Assembly: GCF_020076305.1 (NCBI RefSeq)
Contig: NZ_JAIQXE010000001.1
Span: 2,071,001-2,135,000 of the forward strand
DNA length: 64,000 bases
Direction of reading: 5' to 3'
Source of the DNA: Flavihumibacter profundi
Lineage (GTDB): Bacteria; Bacteroidota; Bacteroidia; Chitinophagales; Chitinophagaceae
The notes beneath the pieces were generated by a model. The model did no database searches and was not told the origin of the DNA. It saw only the letters and a list, made by a program, of their open reading frames with translations. Positions 42,032 through 51,448 of this stretch are shown here, in pieces. Position 1 is the first letter of the stretch. Each line of letters begins with the position of its first letter. Position numbers and translations under genes: made by a program.

Positions 42032-43684
42032 TTATCCCTTTTTACGGAGGTTCGGGTGCGGTGCAGGTACTGCATTCGGACCTTCCTCTGCGGTTCCGTC
42101 GCGAAGATCCACAGTATTTGGATCCCCACCACCTTCACCATATTTGAAGATAAAGCGGTCGGCACTGATACCTTCTTTCTCAACCAGGTAGTTGATTACT
42201 GCGTTCACGCGATCCCAACTTAACTGCTGTGCAGATTTGCTTGATTCGCCGTAACCAATTACTGCAATCTTACAATTCGGGTTGTTGCGGATTTTCTCAG
42301 CAACGCTGGCCAGGACTGCTTTGGAATCATTATCCAGGCTTACTGTGCGGCCCGGGAAGGTAATGCTTGGCAGATCACCGATGCTACATGCAGCTTTTGA
42401 CTGGAAGCCACCCTCGCGAAGTTCTTTACAACAAGGCGGTTCCGGACACTTACCAATACCATCAGCATCTACCGGCTGACATTGTGTTGGTGTGATCAGT
42501 TCCTTGTCTTTAAAGTCAGGAACACCATCACCATCAGTATCCTTACTTACACCATGGCTGTCAACAGGGGCGCCTTGTGGTGTATTGGGTTCAAGGTCAA
42601 ACTGGTCTGTAACACCGTCACCATCGGCATCATCCAGGATAGGCTTTGGCAGCTTCATATGCTTGGGTGAATTCAGCTCGCTGTATGGGTAAGCCAGCGG
42701 GTTCAGCCAATACATAGGTTCAACAGAATTTTTGCCGAGATTGAAATTGAGGCCTACAGTAAAATAATTGTAGGTATCATAATCCGGTGTCAGCACATTA
42801 GAATACGGGGAATTGTTATTAGTCCGGGTATTCTGGTAGCGCACACCATCCAGCAGATCACTTTTGGTAACAGTAAACCTGTCTTCCACTGAAAGGTTAA
42901 TCTTGGGACTAAGCTTGTAAGCAAAGCCTGCTCCAAACTGAAAGTTAGGTTTTAAGGTATTACCGCTTAATTTAGCACTTGCTTCACCATCTGTTTCACC
43001 TGGAGATTCATAAGAATCATCCATGATTGCTTTCAACTGGTCCTTAGTCTTCTTCCTGTCTGAATAAACATTCGGATTAGTTACAGTACTGTAATTATAG
43101 GGGTTACCCGAAGCATCTTTCGCGTTAACCATAGTCTTCCACCAGGAAAGGCCTCCACCAATTAAGGCATAAACATCCCATTTGGATTTGTCCCTGTGGA
43201 AATTGATATTATTCAAACTAATCAGCGCCTGGAGGTTCAGGTCCTTCATCGTAGTTTTATAATTATCGAAGAAAACCGGTGCTGCAGCAGTACCATAGCC
43301 TGCATCCCTGGCCGGCTGACTGAATCCGGAAGTCCTTTCTTTCCAGTTCAACCCCTTTCCTACACCATACATGAATTCCCCGCGGAGGGAGAACACATAG
43401 CCCAGGGATTTTCTAACGTGAACCCCACCCCCAAAATTCAAGGGGTTTGAGGGCACATCGCCGAAAATATTAAACAATCCCCCTTTAATACCAACTTCCC
43501 ACTGGCTGCGGGGTTTGGCAGGAAAAGGATAAGCATTGTTCATGAATTCGTTGTGCTGAGGAAGTCTTTTACGCGGAATCAGCGAGGAATCTTGCACATC
43601 GTAACTCGTACCTATCTGGGAAAACGAGCTGGACGCAAACAAGCACAGTAAACCCAAAAGTGCTGTGAATTTTTTGTTTGCCAT
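42032..43684 (-). CDS. OmpA-family outer membrane protein with thrombospondin type 3 repeats
   Basis: A 550-residue outer-membrane protein. A signal peptide (about 1-22) is followed by an N-terminal beta-barrel-like region (about 55-320), then Ca2+-binding TSP3 repeats (DADGDGVTDQFD, DTDGDGVPDFKD), a Cys-rich linker (CPEPPCCKELREGG) and a C-terminal OmpA peptidoglycan-binding domain (about 430-530; NCKIAVIGYGESSKSAQQLSWDRVNAV). The OmpA domain is somewhat divergent: the usual G-H-T-D is GYGESS. It probably anchors the outer membrane to peptidoglycan and may be abundant. It has its own terminator. Confidence 0.92.
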   Translation of the reverse strand: MANKKFTALLGLLCLFASSSFSQIGTSYDVQDSSLIPRKRLPQHNEFMNNAYPFPAKPRSQWEVGIKGGLFNIFGDVPSNPLNFGGGVHVRKSLGYVFSLRGEFMYGVGKGLNWKERTSGFSQPARDAGYGTAAAPVFFDNYKTTMKDLNLQALISLNNINFHRDKSKWDVYALIGGGLSWWKTMVNAKDASGNPYNYSTVTNPNVYSDRKKTKDQLKAIMDDSYESPGETDGEASAKLSGNTLKPNFQFGAGFAYKLSPKINLSVEDRFTVTKSDLLDGVRYQNTRTNNNSPYSNVLTPDYDTYNYFTVGLNFNLGKNSVEPMYWLNPLAYPYSELNSPKHMKLPKPILDDADGDGVTDQFDLEPNTPQGAPVDSHGVSKDTDGDGVPDFKDKELITPTQCQPVDADGIGKCPEPPCCKELREGGFQSKAACSIGDLPSITFPGRTVSLDNDSKAVLASVAEKIRNNPNCKIAVIGYGESSKSAQQLSWDRVNAVINYLVEKEGISADRFIFKYGEGGGDPNTVDLRDGTAEEGPNAVPAPHPNLRKKG

Positions 43685-43896
43685 AAAGAGATTTTATAAG
43701 TAATGGTGAATGAATTGACAGGATACGGGAGTTCAAAATCTAAGCAAAAATATCAATTGCGAATTAAAAACCAAATAAAATAACCGCCGAAAATCTATTT
43801 AACCCAAAGAGAATCAATATAAAGACATATTATGGATTGTTTCTGTTGCTTGAAAATGACCTGCATTGTAGTAATTTGCCCCGGTTATCCGAAATA

Positions 43897-44859
43897 ATGA
43901 GAATATCACAATCAGTAATAGCCGAAGAACTGGAATTATTTGAAAGCCGATTCAAGGAGGCTGTCAAAAGCCAGGTGCCCATGCTTGACCGAATTACCAG
44001 TTTTATCGTTAAAAGGAAGGGGAAACAGCTGAGACCCATGTTTGTGTTGCTTACGGCCAAATTATGCGGCGGGATCACCGAAAGCACCTACAGGGCCGCA
44101 TCCCTGGTGGAATTATTGCATACTGCAACACTGGTTCACGATGATGTGGTAGACGAGTCCATGGAAAGGAGGGGTTTTTTTTCTACTTATGCCCTTTGGA
44201 AGACAAAAGTTTCGGTACTGATTGGTGATTACCTGCTGGCAAAAGGCCTGTTACTTTCCCTTGACAATAATGATTTCAGGATACTCCAGCTTCTTTCGGA
44301 GGCTGTCAGAAGGATGAGCGAAGGTGAATTGTTACAAATTGAGAAATCACGCACCCTCAACCTCGATGAATCTGTATATTTTGAAATAATCAGCAATAAA
44401 ACGGCTTCGTTGTTGGCCTCGGCCTGTGCAGCAGGGGCTTTTTCAGCCCAATTCAGTGAAGCAGATGCTGAAAAACTGCGGAATTTCGGGGAAAAAGTAG
44501 GTATTGCTTTCCAAATCAAGGATGACCTTTTTGATTACGGGTCAGCAGATGTGGGTAAACCGACCGGTAACGATATCAAGGAAAAAAAACTTACCTTACC
44601 GCTTATATATACGCTCAACCAGGCCGATAAATCCACCCGAAGGAAAATTATCGCCACCATAAAAAACGACAGCAGGAATTCCGATAAGGTTAAAGAGGTA
44701 ATCTCAATAGTTACAGCTACCGGCGGTATTCAGTACGCTGCAGATAAAATGAACCAGTACCGCGATGAGGCCTTGGCAATTTTACACGGATTCCCCGAAA
44801 GCGAAGCCCGGAATGCCCTTGAAGAACTGGTCAGGTTTACTACCGACCGTAAATATTAA
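43897..44859 (+). CDS. Polyprenyl diphosphate synthase
   Basis: A 320-residue trans-isoprenyl diphosphate synthase, building the chain for menaquinone or related lipids from IPP and an allylic primer. Both Asp-rich motifs are present: LVHDDVVDE (first) and QIKDDLFDYG (second), with GKQLRPMFVLLTAKLCGG upstream. The frame is open from 43837, but the ATG at 43897 gives the usual N-terminus, and TAGTAATTTG near 43868 may be promoter. Chain length (octa- or similar) cannot be fixed. Overlaps recJ by one base. Confidence 0.93.
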   Translation: MRISQSVIAEELELFESRFKEAVKSQVPMLDRITSFIVKRKGKQLRPMFVLLTAKLCGGITESTYRAASLVELLHTATLVHDDVVDESMERRGFFSTYALWKTKVSVLIGDYLLAKGLLLSLDNNDFRILQLLSEAVRRMSEGELLQIEKSRTLNLDESVYFEIISNKTASLLASACAAGAFSAQFSEADAEKLRNFGEKVGIAFQIKDDLFDYGSADVGKPTGNDIKEKKLTLPLIYTLNQADKSTRRKIIATIKNDSRNSDKVKEVISIVTATGGIQYAADKMNQYRDEALAILHGFPESEARNALEELVRFTTDRKY

Positions 44860-46574
44860 TGGCCATGCAGAAGAGATGGAAATTGTTGGAAGCGGCGGAG
44901 CCTGAAGTAGAATTCCTGCACCAGAAACTGGGTATCAGCAAATCGATCTGTAAAATCCTTGTACAAAGAGGCATACGCGATTTTGAATCTGCCCGCAATT
45001 TTTTCAGGCCCGATCTCGAAAAACTGCACGATCCCATGTTAATGAAAGACATGGATAAAGCAGTTGACAGGATTTTGGATGCCATGCAAAAAAGGGAAAA
45101 AATCCTGGTTTTTGGTGATTATGATGTTGATGGCACAACAGCTGTCGCCTCGATGTACCAGTTTTTGCTGGAGGCTTATGAATCAGACCGTATCGATTAT
45201 TACATACCCCATCGCTACAGGGAAGGTTACGGCGTATCCCAAAAAGGGATCGAATATGCTGCGTCAACAGGAGTCAGCCTGATTATATCCTTGGATTGTG
45301 GCATAAAATCAACCGACCTGGTCAGTTATGCCCTGAAACATGGTATAGATTTCATTATCTGCGACCATCATATGCCGGATCCGGTACTGCCACCTGCAAC
45401 GGCAATTTTAAACCCCAAGCAGGCAGGATGCCAATACCCTTATAAAGACCTTTGCGGATGTGGGGTTGGATTTAAGCTGATTACTGCCCTTTGCCGGAAA
45501 ATCGGCCTGGGCGATGAACACTACCTCTGCTACCTCGATCTCGTGGCTACTGCTATTGCTGCCGACATTGTTCCACTTACAGGGGAAAACAGGATTTTAT
45601 CCTATTTCGGTTTGAAAAAGGTAAATGAAAATCCATCCCCAGGAATTAAAGCACTGATTGCGCTGGCAGGCTTAACAGGGCAGCCGATGCAGGCAAATAG
45701 CCTCATTTTTGTAATTGCCCCGCGGGTAAATGCCGCGGGAAGAATGGACGATGCCCGTTTGGCAGTACAGCTTTTTATTGAAAAGAATCCAGCGAAACTT
45801 ACCGGATTTGCCAACCTGCTGCATTCCCACAATGACGACAGGAAAGAAGCCGACCTGCAGATCACAGAAGAAGCCCTGGCCATGATAGTTGCCGACCCGG
45901 AATTTGAAAGCAGGAAGTCAACCGTAGTATTCCAACCTCATTGGCATAAAGGTGTTGTTGGCATTGTAGCTTCGAGGCTTATAGACCGCTACTACAGGCC
46001 AACCATTGTTCTTACACAAAGCGGAGAAATTGTTGCCGGAAGCGCCCGCAGCGTATCCGGTTTTAACCTTTATGAAGCAGTGCATGCATGCCGTGAACAC
46101 TTATTGGGTTACGGCGGACATTTTGCCGCTGCTGGAATGACCCTGCTTCCTGAAGAAGTTGAAGCCTTTCGGTCAAAGTTCGAAGCCGTGGTTACCGCCA
46201 ATATAACAGAAGAACAACTGGTGCCAGAAATCCTGATAGATGGTGAAATTCAATTCACGGAGATTCGTCCTTCGTTTTACAATATCATCCGGCAGATGGA
46301 ACCATTCGGGCCAGAAAACACTAACCCCCTTTGGCTGGCAAAGGGGGTCAGGAATAATGGTTGGTCACGTATTGTTAAAGACCAGCATATCAAATTCAGC
46401 CTGGTACAGGGAAATATAATTTTCTCCGGCATAGGATTCAATATGGCCTCTAAATTCCCCCTGCTGGAAAAGGATATTCCACTTGACGTTTTATTTACCC
46501 TCGATGAAAATGACTGGAACGGAAACAGGCACCTTCAGCTTAAGGTTGTTGATTTCCGGGAAAGCGAGGTTTGA
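44859..46574 (+). CDS. recJ: Single-stranded-DNA-specific exonuclease RecJ
   Basis: A 571-residue 5'-3' exonuclease for recombination and repair. The DHH phosphoesterase domain carries FGDYDVDGTTA, SLDCGIKS and CDHHMPDP (manganese ligands), then NAAGRMDDA; the DHHA1 domain has GYGGHFAAAGMTL, and an OB-fold follows to the C-terminus. Start and preceding stop share an A (TAATG), so it is coupled to the polyprenyl synthase gene. A second ATG two codons later is also possible. Convergent with htpG, 22 bp apart. Confidence 0.96.
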   Translation: MAMQKRWKLLEAAEPEVEFLHQKLGISKSICKILVQRGIRDFESARNFFRPDLEKLHDPMLMKDMDKAVDRILDAMQKREKILVFGDYDVDGTTAVASMYQFLLEAYESDRIDYYIPHRYREGYGVSQKGIEYAASTGVSLIISLDCGIKSTDLVSYALKHGIDFIICDHHMPDPVLPPATAILNPKQAGCQYPYKDLCGCGVGFKLITALCRKIGLGDEHYLCYLDLVATAIAADIVPLTGENRILSYFGLKKVNENPSPGIKALIALAGLTGQPMQANSLIFVIAPRVNAAGRMDDARLAVQLFIEKNPAKLTGFANLLHSHNDDRKEADLQITEEALAMIVADPEFESRKSTVVFQPHWHKGVVGIVASRLIDRYYRPTIVLTQSGEIVAGSARSVSGFNLYEAVHACREHLLGYGGHFAAAGMTLLPEEVEAFRSKFEAVVTANITEEQLVPEILIDGEIQFTEIRPSFYNIIRQMEPFGPENTNPLWLAKGVRNNGWSRIVKDQHIKFSLVQGNIIFSGIGFNMASKFPLLEKDIPLDVLFTLDENDWNGNRHLQLKVVDFRESEV

Positions 46575-46596
46575 ATCCTGCGATTCACCATTCAAA

Positions 46597-48444
46597 CTAT
46601 CCGGCTACCTCCTCTTTTTCGGTCTGCTGTTTTCCCAAAAGCTCCACACTCCTTTCTATAAATGAGGTTAGCGCTGCACCTTTCAGTAAACCCTGCGACA
46701 ATAAAGCAAGGTCTGCGAGGTTATGCGTCATTTTCTTCTGCTGGTCATCATCTGCCTGTGATAAAATCTGCTGGTATATTGCGTGGTTGCCATTTATGGT
46801 AAGCGTAACTTCATCGGGCATACCAGCATAGAAACTACCCATCGGCCCACTTACGGCAGCCATATCTTTCATCCGGCGCATGAACTCCGGACGCGTAGCC
46901 ACAACTGGTGCTGCGTCCTTGCTTAGTCCTTTCACTTCAACAGTCAGGTGAAGTCCGGCTGCCTGTTGCTCAAATAGTTTTTTCAGTTTCTCTTCCTGTT
47001 CTTTCGTCAAAACAGACTCGTTACCCTCCTGCTTATCTACGAGGTTATCTGCAATATCGGCATCTACCCTAATGAAATGGACATCGTTCCATTTCATTTC
47101 CATCTGGTTAATAAATGCAGCATCCACAATGGTTTCCAGCTTAACAACCTTATAACCTTTATCAATAGCCGCTTTAATATACGAATCCTGCTGGACAGGC
47201 TCGGTGGAATAGATAATTACCTGCTTGCCTTCCTTGTTTTTCTGAAGATCGCCTGTGGCTGTTTTATATTCATCAACAGTATAAAATTGGCTGCCGCTGG
47301 CATCCTGCATAATATGGAACTTCAAAGCCTTCTCCAGGAATTTATCGTCAGTCATCATTCCGTACTTCACAAATAATCCCAGGTTCTCCCATTTTTCTTC
47401 AAACGCTGCCCTGTCATTATTGAAAATCTCTTCCAGTTTATCAGCAACTTTTTTGGTGATGTGATTATTGATTTTTTTCACATTGGGATCACCCTGCAAA
47501 TAACTTCGGCTAACGTTGAGCGGTATATCCGGACTATCAATTACCCCCTGCAACAACATCAGGAATTCGGGTACAATATCTTTCACTTCATCTGTAACAA
47601 AAACCTGGTTGCTGTACAATTGTATTTTATCTTTCTGTATTTCAAAGCTTTGCTTGATTTTTGGAAAATACAGGATACCCGTCAGGTTAAAGGGATAGTC
47701 CACATTCAGGTGAATCCAGAACAACGGTGGTTCGTTAAACGGATAAAGTTCTTTATAAAAAGCCTGGTAGTCTTCTGTGGTTAATTCAGCCGGCTTGCGC
47801 GTCCAGGCCGGAGTTGGATTATTTACCTGCTCGCCTTCAAAGAATATAGGCACAGGCAGGAAACGGCAGAACCGGTTCAGCACTGTTTTAATGCGCGAAG
47901 GCTCCAGGAATTCACGGCTTTCTTCATTAATAAATAAAACCACGTCAGTTCCCCTCGATTCCTTATCTGTTTCATTGAGGGTATATTCCGGGCTGCCATC
48001 ACATTCCCACTTAACAGCAGGTGCGTCTTTAAAGCTCCGGGTAACAAGTTCAACTTTATCGCTGACCATAAAAGAGGAATAAAACCCAAGGCCAAAATGG
48101 CCAATGATATTATTCTCATTTTGGCCCTTGTATTTATTAAGGAACTCTTCGGCGCCTGAAAATGCAACCTGGTTAATGTATTTATCCACTTCTTCGCCAG
48201 TCATACCCACACCTTTATCAGAAATGGTGATGGTTTTTGCTTCGGGGTCAATGGAGACCACGATGGACAGGTCGCCCAGTTCGCCCTTTGCTTCCCCGAT
48301 AGATGACAGGGTTTTTAATTTCTGGGTGGCGTCTACAGCGTTACTGATAAGTTCCCGCAGGAAAATGTCGTGCTCGCTGTACAGGAATTTCTTAATAATG
48401 GGGAAAATGTTTTCCGTTTGTACTCTGATACTACCTTTTTGCAT
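46597..48444 (-). CDS. htpG: Chaperone HtpG (Hsp90)
   Basis: A 615-residue bacterial Hsp90. The N-terminal ATPase domain has FLRELISNAVDA, SDKGVGMT and GHFGLGFYSSFMV; the middle domain contains NVSRSYLQGD, the catalytic Arg loop, and the C-terminal dimerisation domain is complete. It folds client proteins under stress. About 35 bp upstream of the ATG, minus-strand TGGCAC-N5-TTGAC (48494-48479) resembles a sigma-54 site except for the -12 C (see findings). Otherwise no consensus promoter was found. Confidence 0.97.
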   Translation of the reverse strand: MQKGSIRVQTENIFPIIKKFLYSEHDIFLRELISNAVDATQKLKTLSSIGEAKGELGDLSIVVSIDPEAKTITISDKGVGMTGEEVDKYINQVAFSGAEEFLNKYKGQNENNIIGHFGLGFYSSFMVSDKVELVTRSFKDAPAVKWECDGSPEYTLNETDKESRGTDVVLFINEESREFLEPSRIKTVLNRFCRFLPVPIFFEGEQVNNPTPAWTRKPAELTTEDYQAFYKELYPFNEPPLFWIHLNVDYPFNLTGILYFPKIKQSFEIQKDKIQLYSNQVFVTDEVKDIVPEFLMLLQGVIDSPDIPLNVSRSYLQGDPNVKKINNHITKKVADKLEEIFNNDRAAFEEKWENLGLFVKYGMMTDDKFLEKALKFHIMQDASGSQFYTVDEYKTATGDLQKNKEGKQVIIYSTEPVQQDSYIKAAIDKGYKVVKLETIVDAAFINQMEMKWNDVHFIRVDADIADNLVDKQEGNESVLTKEQEEKLKKLFEQQAAGLHLTVEVKGLSKDAAPVVATRPEFMRRMKDMAAVSGPMGSFYAGMPDEVTLTINGNHAIYQQILSQADDDQQKKMTHNLADLALLSQGLLKGAALTSFIERSVELLGKQQTEKEEVAG

Positions 48445-48623
48445 ACGTTCTTTTTTTCAGTTTGGCTAACAGCGGGGTGTCAAATCAAGTGCCACAGGGT
48501 ATTAAAGTCAAAAAAACAGCAAAATTGGCAGAGTACCGGTTCAGGTGGCAGTCTTCACTTGGCGGGTACTTCCCGGCGGGTGAAAAAAACCTTTGAAAGA
48601 ATGGATTTTCAGCGATTTTAACC

Positions 48624-48631
48624 TACCTTTG
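48624..48631 (+). promoter_or_regulatory. -7 box of the rpsF-rpsR-rplI promoter
   Basis: TACCTTTG followed by CAGC matches TAnnTTTG exactly, 36 bp before the rpsF ATG. No TTTG lies 17-23 bp upstream. Confidence 0.55.
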
Positions 48632-48667
48632 CAGCCCATAATTTTTATTTAATCAAATCAGGGATTC

Positions 48668-49021
48668 ATGAACAACTACGAATTGATGGTGATTTTTACC
48701 CCTGTTCTGAGTGAAGAGGACTACAAAGCAGCTCAGAAAAAATTCATTGACCTGGTTACCGCAAACGGTGGCCAATTGGTGAACACTAATCCTTGGGGAT
48801 TAAAATCACTGGCGTATCCCATCCAGAAAAAAACCACTGGTTTATACTGGGTGATGGATTACAAAGCGCCATCCGACTTCAATGAGAAGCTGAAAATCCA
48901 GCTTCTGCGTGACGACAATGTCCTGCGTCACATGTTCACTGCACTCGACAAATACGCCGTCGAGTACAATGCTAAAAAGAGAAGTGGCGTACCAACCGGA
49001 ACCGAAAAAGTGGAGGCTTAA
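48668..49021 (+). CDS. rpsF: 30S ribosomal protein S6
   Basis: A 117-residue S6 protein with [17 protein letters not shown] at the start, [22 protein letters not shown] in the middle and [11 protein letters not shown] before a short charged tail. It pairs with S18 in the platform of the small subunit. First of three genes; rpsR follows after 2 bp. Confidence 0.97.
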   Translation: MNNYELMVIFTPVLSEEDYKAAQKKFIDLVTANGGQLVNTNPWGLKSLAYPIQKKTTGLYWVMDYKAPSDFNEKLKIQLLRDDNVLRHMFTALDKYAVEYNAKKRSGVPTGTEKVEA

Positions 49022-49023
49022 TC

Positions 49024-49287
49024 ATGGCAAAAAATGAAATTAAGTACCTGACCGCTATCAAGACTGAAAAACGCGCGAAGAAATTCTGCCGTTTTAAGAA
49101 GTACGGTATCAAGTACGTAGACTACAAAGACGGTGAATTTTTAAAGAAATTCCTGAATGAACAAGGAAAGATGTTGCCGCGTCGTATTACCGGTAACAGC
49201 CTGAAATTTCAGCGTAAGGTTGCTGATGCAGTGAAAAAAGCCCGTCAGATGGCTATCCTGCCTTATGTAACCGACCTGTTGAAGTAA
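49024..49287 (+). CDS. rpsR: 30S ribosomal protein S18
   Basis: An 87-residue basic protein with the S18 core [17 protein letters not shown], then [21 protein letters not shown]. It binds S6 and 16S rRNA. Located between rpsF and rplI as in most bacteria. Confidence 0.97.
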   Translation: MAKNEIKYLTAIKTEKRAKKFCRFKKYGIKYVDYKDGEFLKKFLNEQGKMLPRRITGNSLKFQRKVADAVKKARQMAILPYVTDLLK

Positions 49288-49380
49288 ATCATTCAAGTAA
49301 CCACTCCCTAACCCCGCGTAATGGCGGGAGACAGCAACCCGACAATGTTGCTGGGCGCCTGGGAACTTAAACAAGAAAAA

Positions 49381-49827
49381 ATGCAAGTAATTCTCATTCA
49401 AGACGTAGATAACCTGGGCGGTGCCAATGAATTGGTTTCCGTAAAAAATGGCTATGCGCGTAACTTCCTCATTCCCAAGAAATTGGCTATTGAGGCTTCT
49501 CCATCAAACCTGAAACAGCTCGAAGAGAAACTTAAGGTTAAAAAGAAGAAAGAAGACAAAATGCTGGCTGAAATCAACCAGGTTATTGCCAAATTGCAGG
49601 ATGGTGCGCTGAAATTGGGCGCTAAAACCGGCACAAGCGGCAAAATATTCGGTAGTGTTACCGCACTGCAGCTCTCCCGCGCTATCCGTGAGCAGAAAGG
49701 CTATGAAATTGACCGTAAAAGGATCCATATCACCGACGAGGTGAAGGAACTTGGCCAATACAAAGCTTCAATTGACTTTGGAAACGGGAAAAGCACTGAA
49801 GTTGAATTCGAGGTGGCAGCTGAATAA
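49381..49827 (+). CDS. rplI: 50S ribosomal protein L9
   Basis: A 148-residue L9: N-terminal domain MQVILIQDVDNLGGANELVSVKNGYARNFLIPKK (conserved positions about 1-34, shown by VSVKNGYARNFLIP), a long charged helix (LKQLEEKLKVKKKKEDK) and a C-terminal domain (GKIFGSVTALQL, IHITDEVKELGQY). The start ATG at 49381 matches the family; the frame open from 49321 adds 20 unlike residues. A bidirectional terminator follows. Confidence 0.97.
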   Translation: MQVILIQDVDNLGGANELVSVKNGYARNFLIPKKLAIEASPSNLKQLEEKLKVKKKKEDKMLAEINQVIAKLQDGALKLGAKTGTSGKIFGSVTALQLSRAIREQKGYEIDRKRIHITDEVKELGQYKASIDFGNGKSTEVEFEVAAE

Positions 49828-49847
49828 GCCCCCCTTAACTAATAATA

Positions 49848-49878
49848 TAAAAAACCCCGAAAATTTCGGGGTTTTTTA
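49848..49878 (+). terminator. Bidirectional terminator after rplI
   Basis: CCCCG/CGGGG stem with A and T tracts on both sides (AAAAAACCCCG ... CGGGGTTTTTT), 20 bp after the rplI stop. Confidence 0.9.
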
Positions 49879-49889
49879 TATTATTTGAA

Positions 49890-49922
49890 TTTGTATGTTT
49901 CAAAACAAATTTATTATCTTCG
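49890..49922 (+). promoter_or_regulatory. Promoter of the RRM protein gene
   Basis: TTTG (49890-49893), 21-bp spacer, TATCTTCG (49915-49922), a good match to TTTG-N19-TAnnTTTG. The start near 49929 would leave a leader of about 120 nt, long for this genome and reminiscent of cold-shock messages. Confidence 0.5.
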
Positions 49923-50050
49923 TTGCGGTTCCTTAATGATCTTTACAGTTTCAGACTTCCCAGAGCGTTTCAAAGTAAATGTAAATCATCTGGTTTTTCG
50001 TTACACTGTTCTTCATTATGGGTTATTTATTGGTTTTAAAAAATTAGAAA

Positions 50051-50497
50051 ATGAACATTTACGTTGGCAATCTCAGTTGGGATCTCACTGAGCAGGATCT
50101 GTTGGAAATGTTCGCCCCTTATGGCGAAGTTATTTCAGCAAAAATCGTTACAGACAAATTCAACAACAATCGCAGCAAAGGTTTCGGTTTCGTAGAAATG
50201 GCTGATGCAGAAGCTGGTAATGCAGCTATTGCAGCGCTTCACGGAACTGAAGTTCAGGGCCGCAGCATTGTTGTGAACGAATCACAACCTCGCGAAGGCG
50301 GTTCAGGTGGTGGTGGATTCAAGAAGAAAAGCTTCGGTGGCGGCGGCGGCGGTAGTCGTGGCGGTTACGGTGGCGGCGGCGGCGGAAGTCGCGGCGGTAG
50401 CGGTTATGGCGGTGGCGGCGGCAACCGTAGTGGCGGTGGCGGTTACGGCGGCGGTGGCAGTCGTGGCGGTTACGGCGGTGGCGGTCGTGATTATTAA
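50051..50497 (+). CDS. Glycine-rich RRM RNA-binding protein
   Basis: A 148-residue protein: one RNA recognition motif (1-80; RNP2 IYVGNL, RNP1 SKGFGFVEM) and a 65-residue tail almost only of Gly with Ser, Arg and Tyr (SRGGYGGGGGGSRGG repeats). The tail is built of GGC/GGT codons and looks like the RGG/YGG tails of eukaryotic and cyanobacterial RNA-binding proteins, which favour condensates and RNA contact. Bacteroidota often have such proteins; a role in RNA chaperoning or cold response is inferred. It has its own promoter and terminator. Confidence 0.95.
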   Translation: MNIYVGNLSWDLTEQDLLEMFAPYGEVISAKIVTDKFNNNRSKGFGFVEMADAEAGNAAIAALHGTEVQGRSIVVNESQPREGGSGGGGFKKKSFGGGGGGSRGGYGGGGGGSRGGSGYGGGGGNRSGGGGYGGGGSRGGYGGGGRDY

Positions 50498-50523
50498 TCA
50501 TTGACGCAAATTCCCAAACATAC

Positions 50524-50549
50524 AGGTCTGGCAACGCCAGACCTTTTTT
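50524..50549 (+). terminator. Terminator of the RRM gene
   Basis: AGGTCTGGC and GCCAGACCT form a 9-bp stem with loop AAC, followed by six T. It lies 26 bp after the stop. Confidence 0.92.
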
Positions 50550-50562
50550 GTTATTTCCCGGC

Positions 50563-51438
50563 ATGGATAGAATACCAGAAATAATTACCGGCTGCATGAA
50601 ATGGGGTTTATGGGGTGCTGCATTCAATACACAGCAATACCTTGAGGCTATCACCAGGAGTATAGAACTTGGAGCTAACTGTTTTGATCACGCCGATATT
50701 TATGGTGATTATACCACTGAAGCTGAATTTGGCACTGCACTTGCCCACCAACCTGCGTTGCGGGATAAGATGATCCTCATCTCTAAATGCGGTATCCGGA
50801 TGATCAGCGAAAACAGGCCGGAACATCGTGTAAAGTCTTACAATACCTCCCGCGAACATATTATCACATCTGCTGAGCGCTCACTTAAAAACCTGCAGAC
50901 CGATCGCCTTGATTACTTATTGATCCATCGTCCGGATCCTTTAATGCATGCTGATGAAATTGCAGAAGCCATTGAGCTATTGAAAAAACAGGGCAAAGTG
51001 CTGCAATTCGGAGTATCCAATTTCTCTGTCACACAAACGGCTTTAATACAGTCAAGAACTCCAGTTACTATCAACCAGGTTCAGGCTTCAATTGTACACC
51101 TGCATCCGTTTACTGATGGAACTTTTGATCAATGCCAGCAATTCGGCATAATACCCATGGCCTGGTCTCCCGTCGGTGGAGGAAATATATTTAGCGCATA
51201 TGATGAGAGGAGTTTAAGGATCCTGGAAATTGCCAATGCATTGTCACCAAAATATGCACTAGGCCCTGACCAGATTTTACTGAGCTGGCTAATTACGCAT
51301 CCATCAGGAATTCGTCCGGTAATAGGAACCGCAAAAATGGAAAGGATCTCTGCTGCAGTTATTGCTGCAGAAACAAAACTTGACCGGGAAGACTGGTTCT
51401 TATTATGGTCAGCCTCAACAGGTGTACCAGTTCCTTAA
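50563..51438 (+). CDS. Aldo/keto reductase
   Basis: A 291-residue NAD(P)H-dependent TIM-barrel oxidoreductase. The catalytic tetrad is complete: Asp42 and Tyr47 (FDHADIYG), Lys75 (LISKCG) and His122 (LLIHRPDP). The cofactor end reads HPSGIRPVIGTAKMERI. The length and the motif WGLWG near the start resemble the YdhF branch. The ATG at 50563 was chosen; the frame opens at a TTG in the preceding T tract. Substrate unknown. Confidence 0.93.
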   Translation: MDRIPEIITGCMKWGLWGAAFNTQQYLEAITRSIELGANCFDHADIYGDYTTEAEFGTALAHQPALRDKMILISKCGIRMISENRPEHRVKSYNTSREHIITSAERSLKNLQTDRLDYLLIHRPDPLMHADEIAEAIELLKKQGKVLQFGVSNFSVTQTALIQSRTPVTINQVQASIVHLHPFTDGTFDQCQQFGIIPMAWSPVGGGNIFSAYDERSLRILEIANALSPKYALGPDQILLSWLITHPSGIRPVIGTAKMERISAAVIAAETKLDREDWFLLWSASTGVPVP

Positions 51439-51448
51439 TCGACAATTA

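Noticed and set aside
50307..50504. 65-codon Ala/Val-rich frame and the antisense Arg/His-rich frame in the RRM gene
   Set aside because: They are off-frame readings of the GGC/GGT glycine tail.
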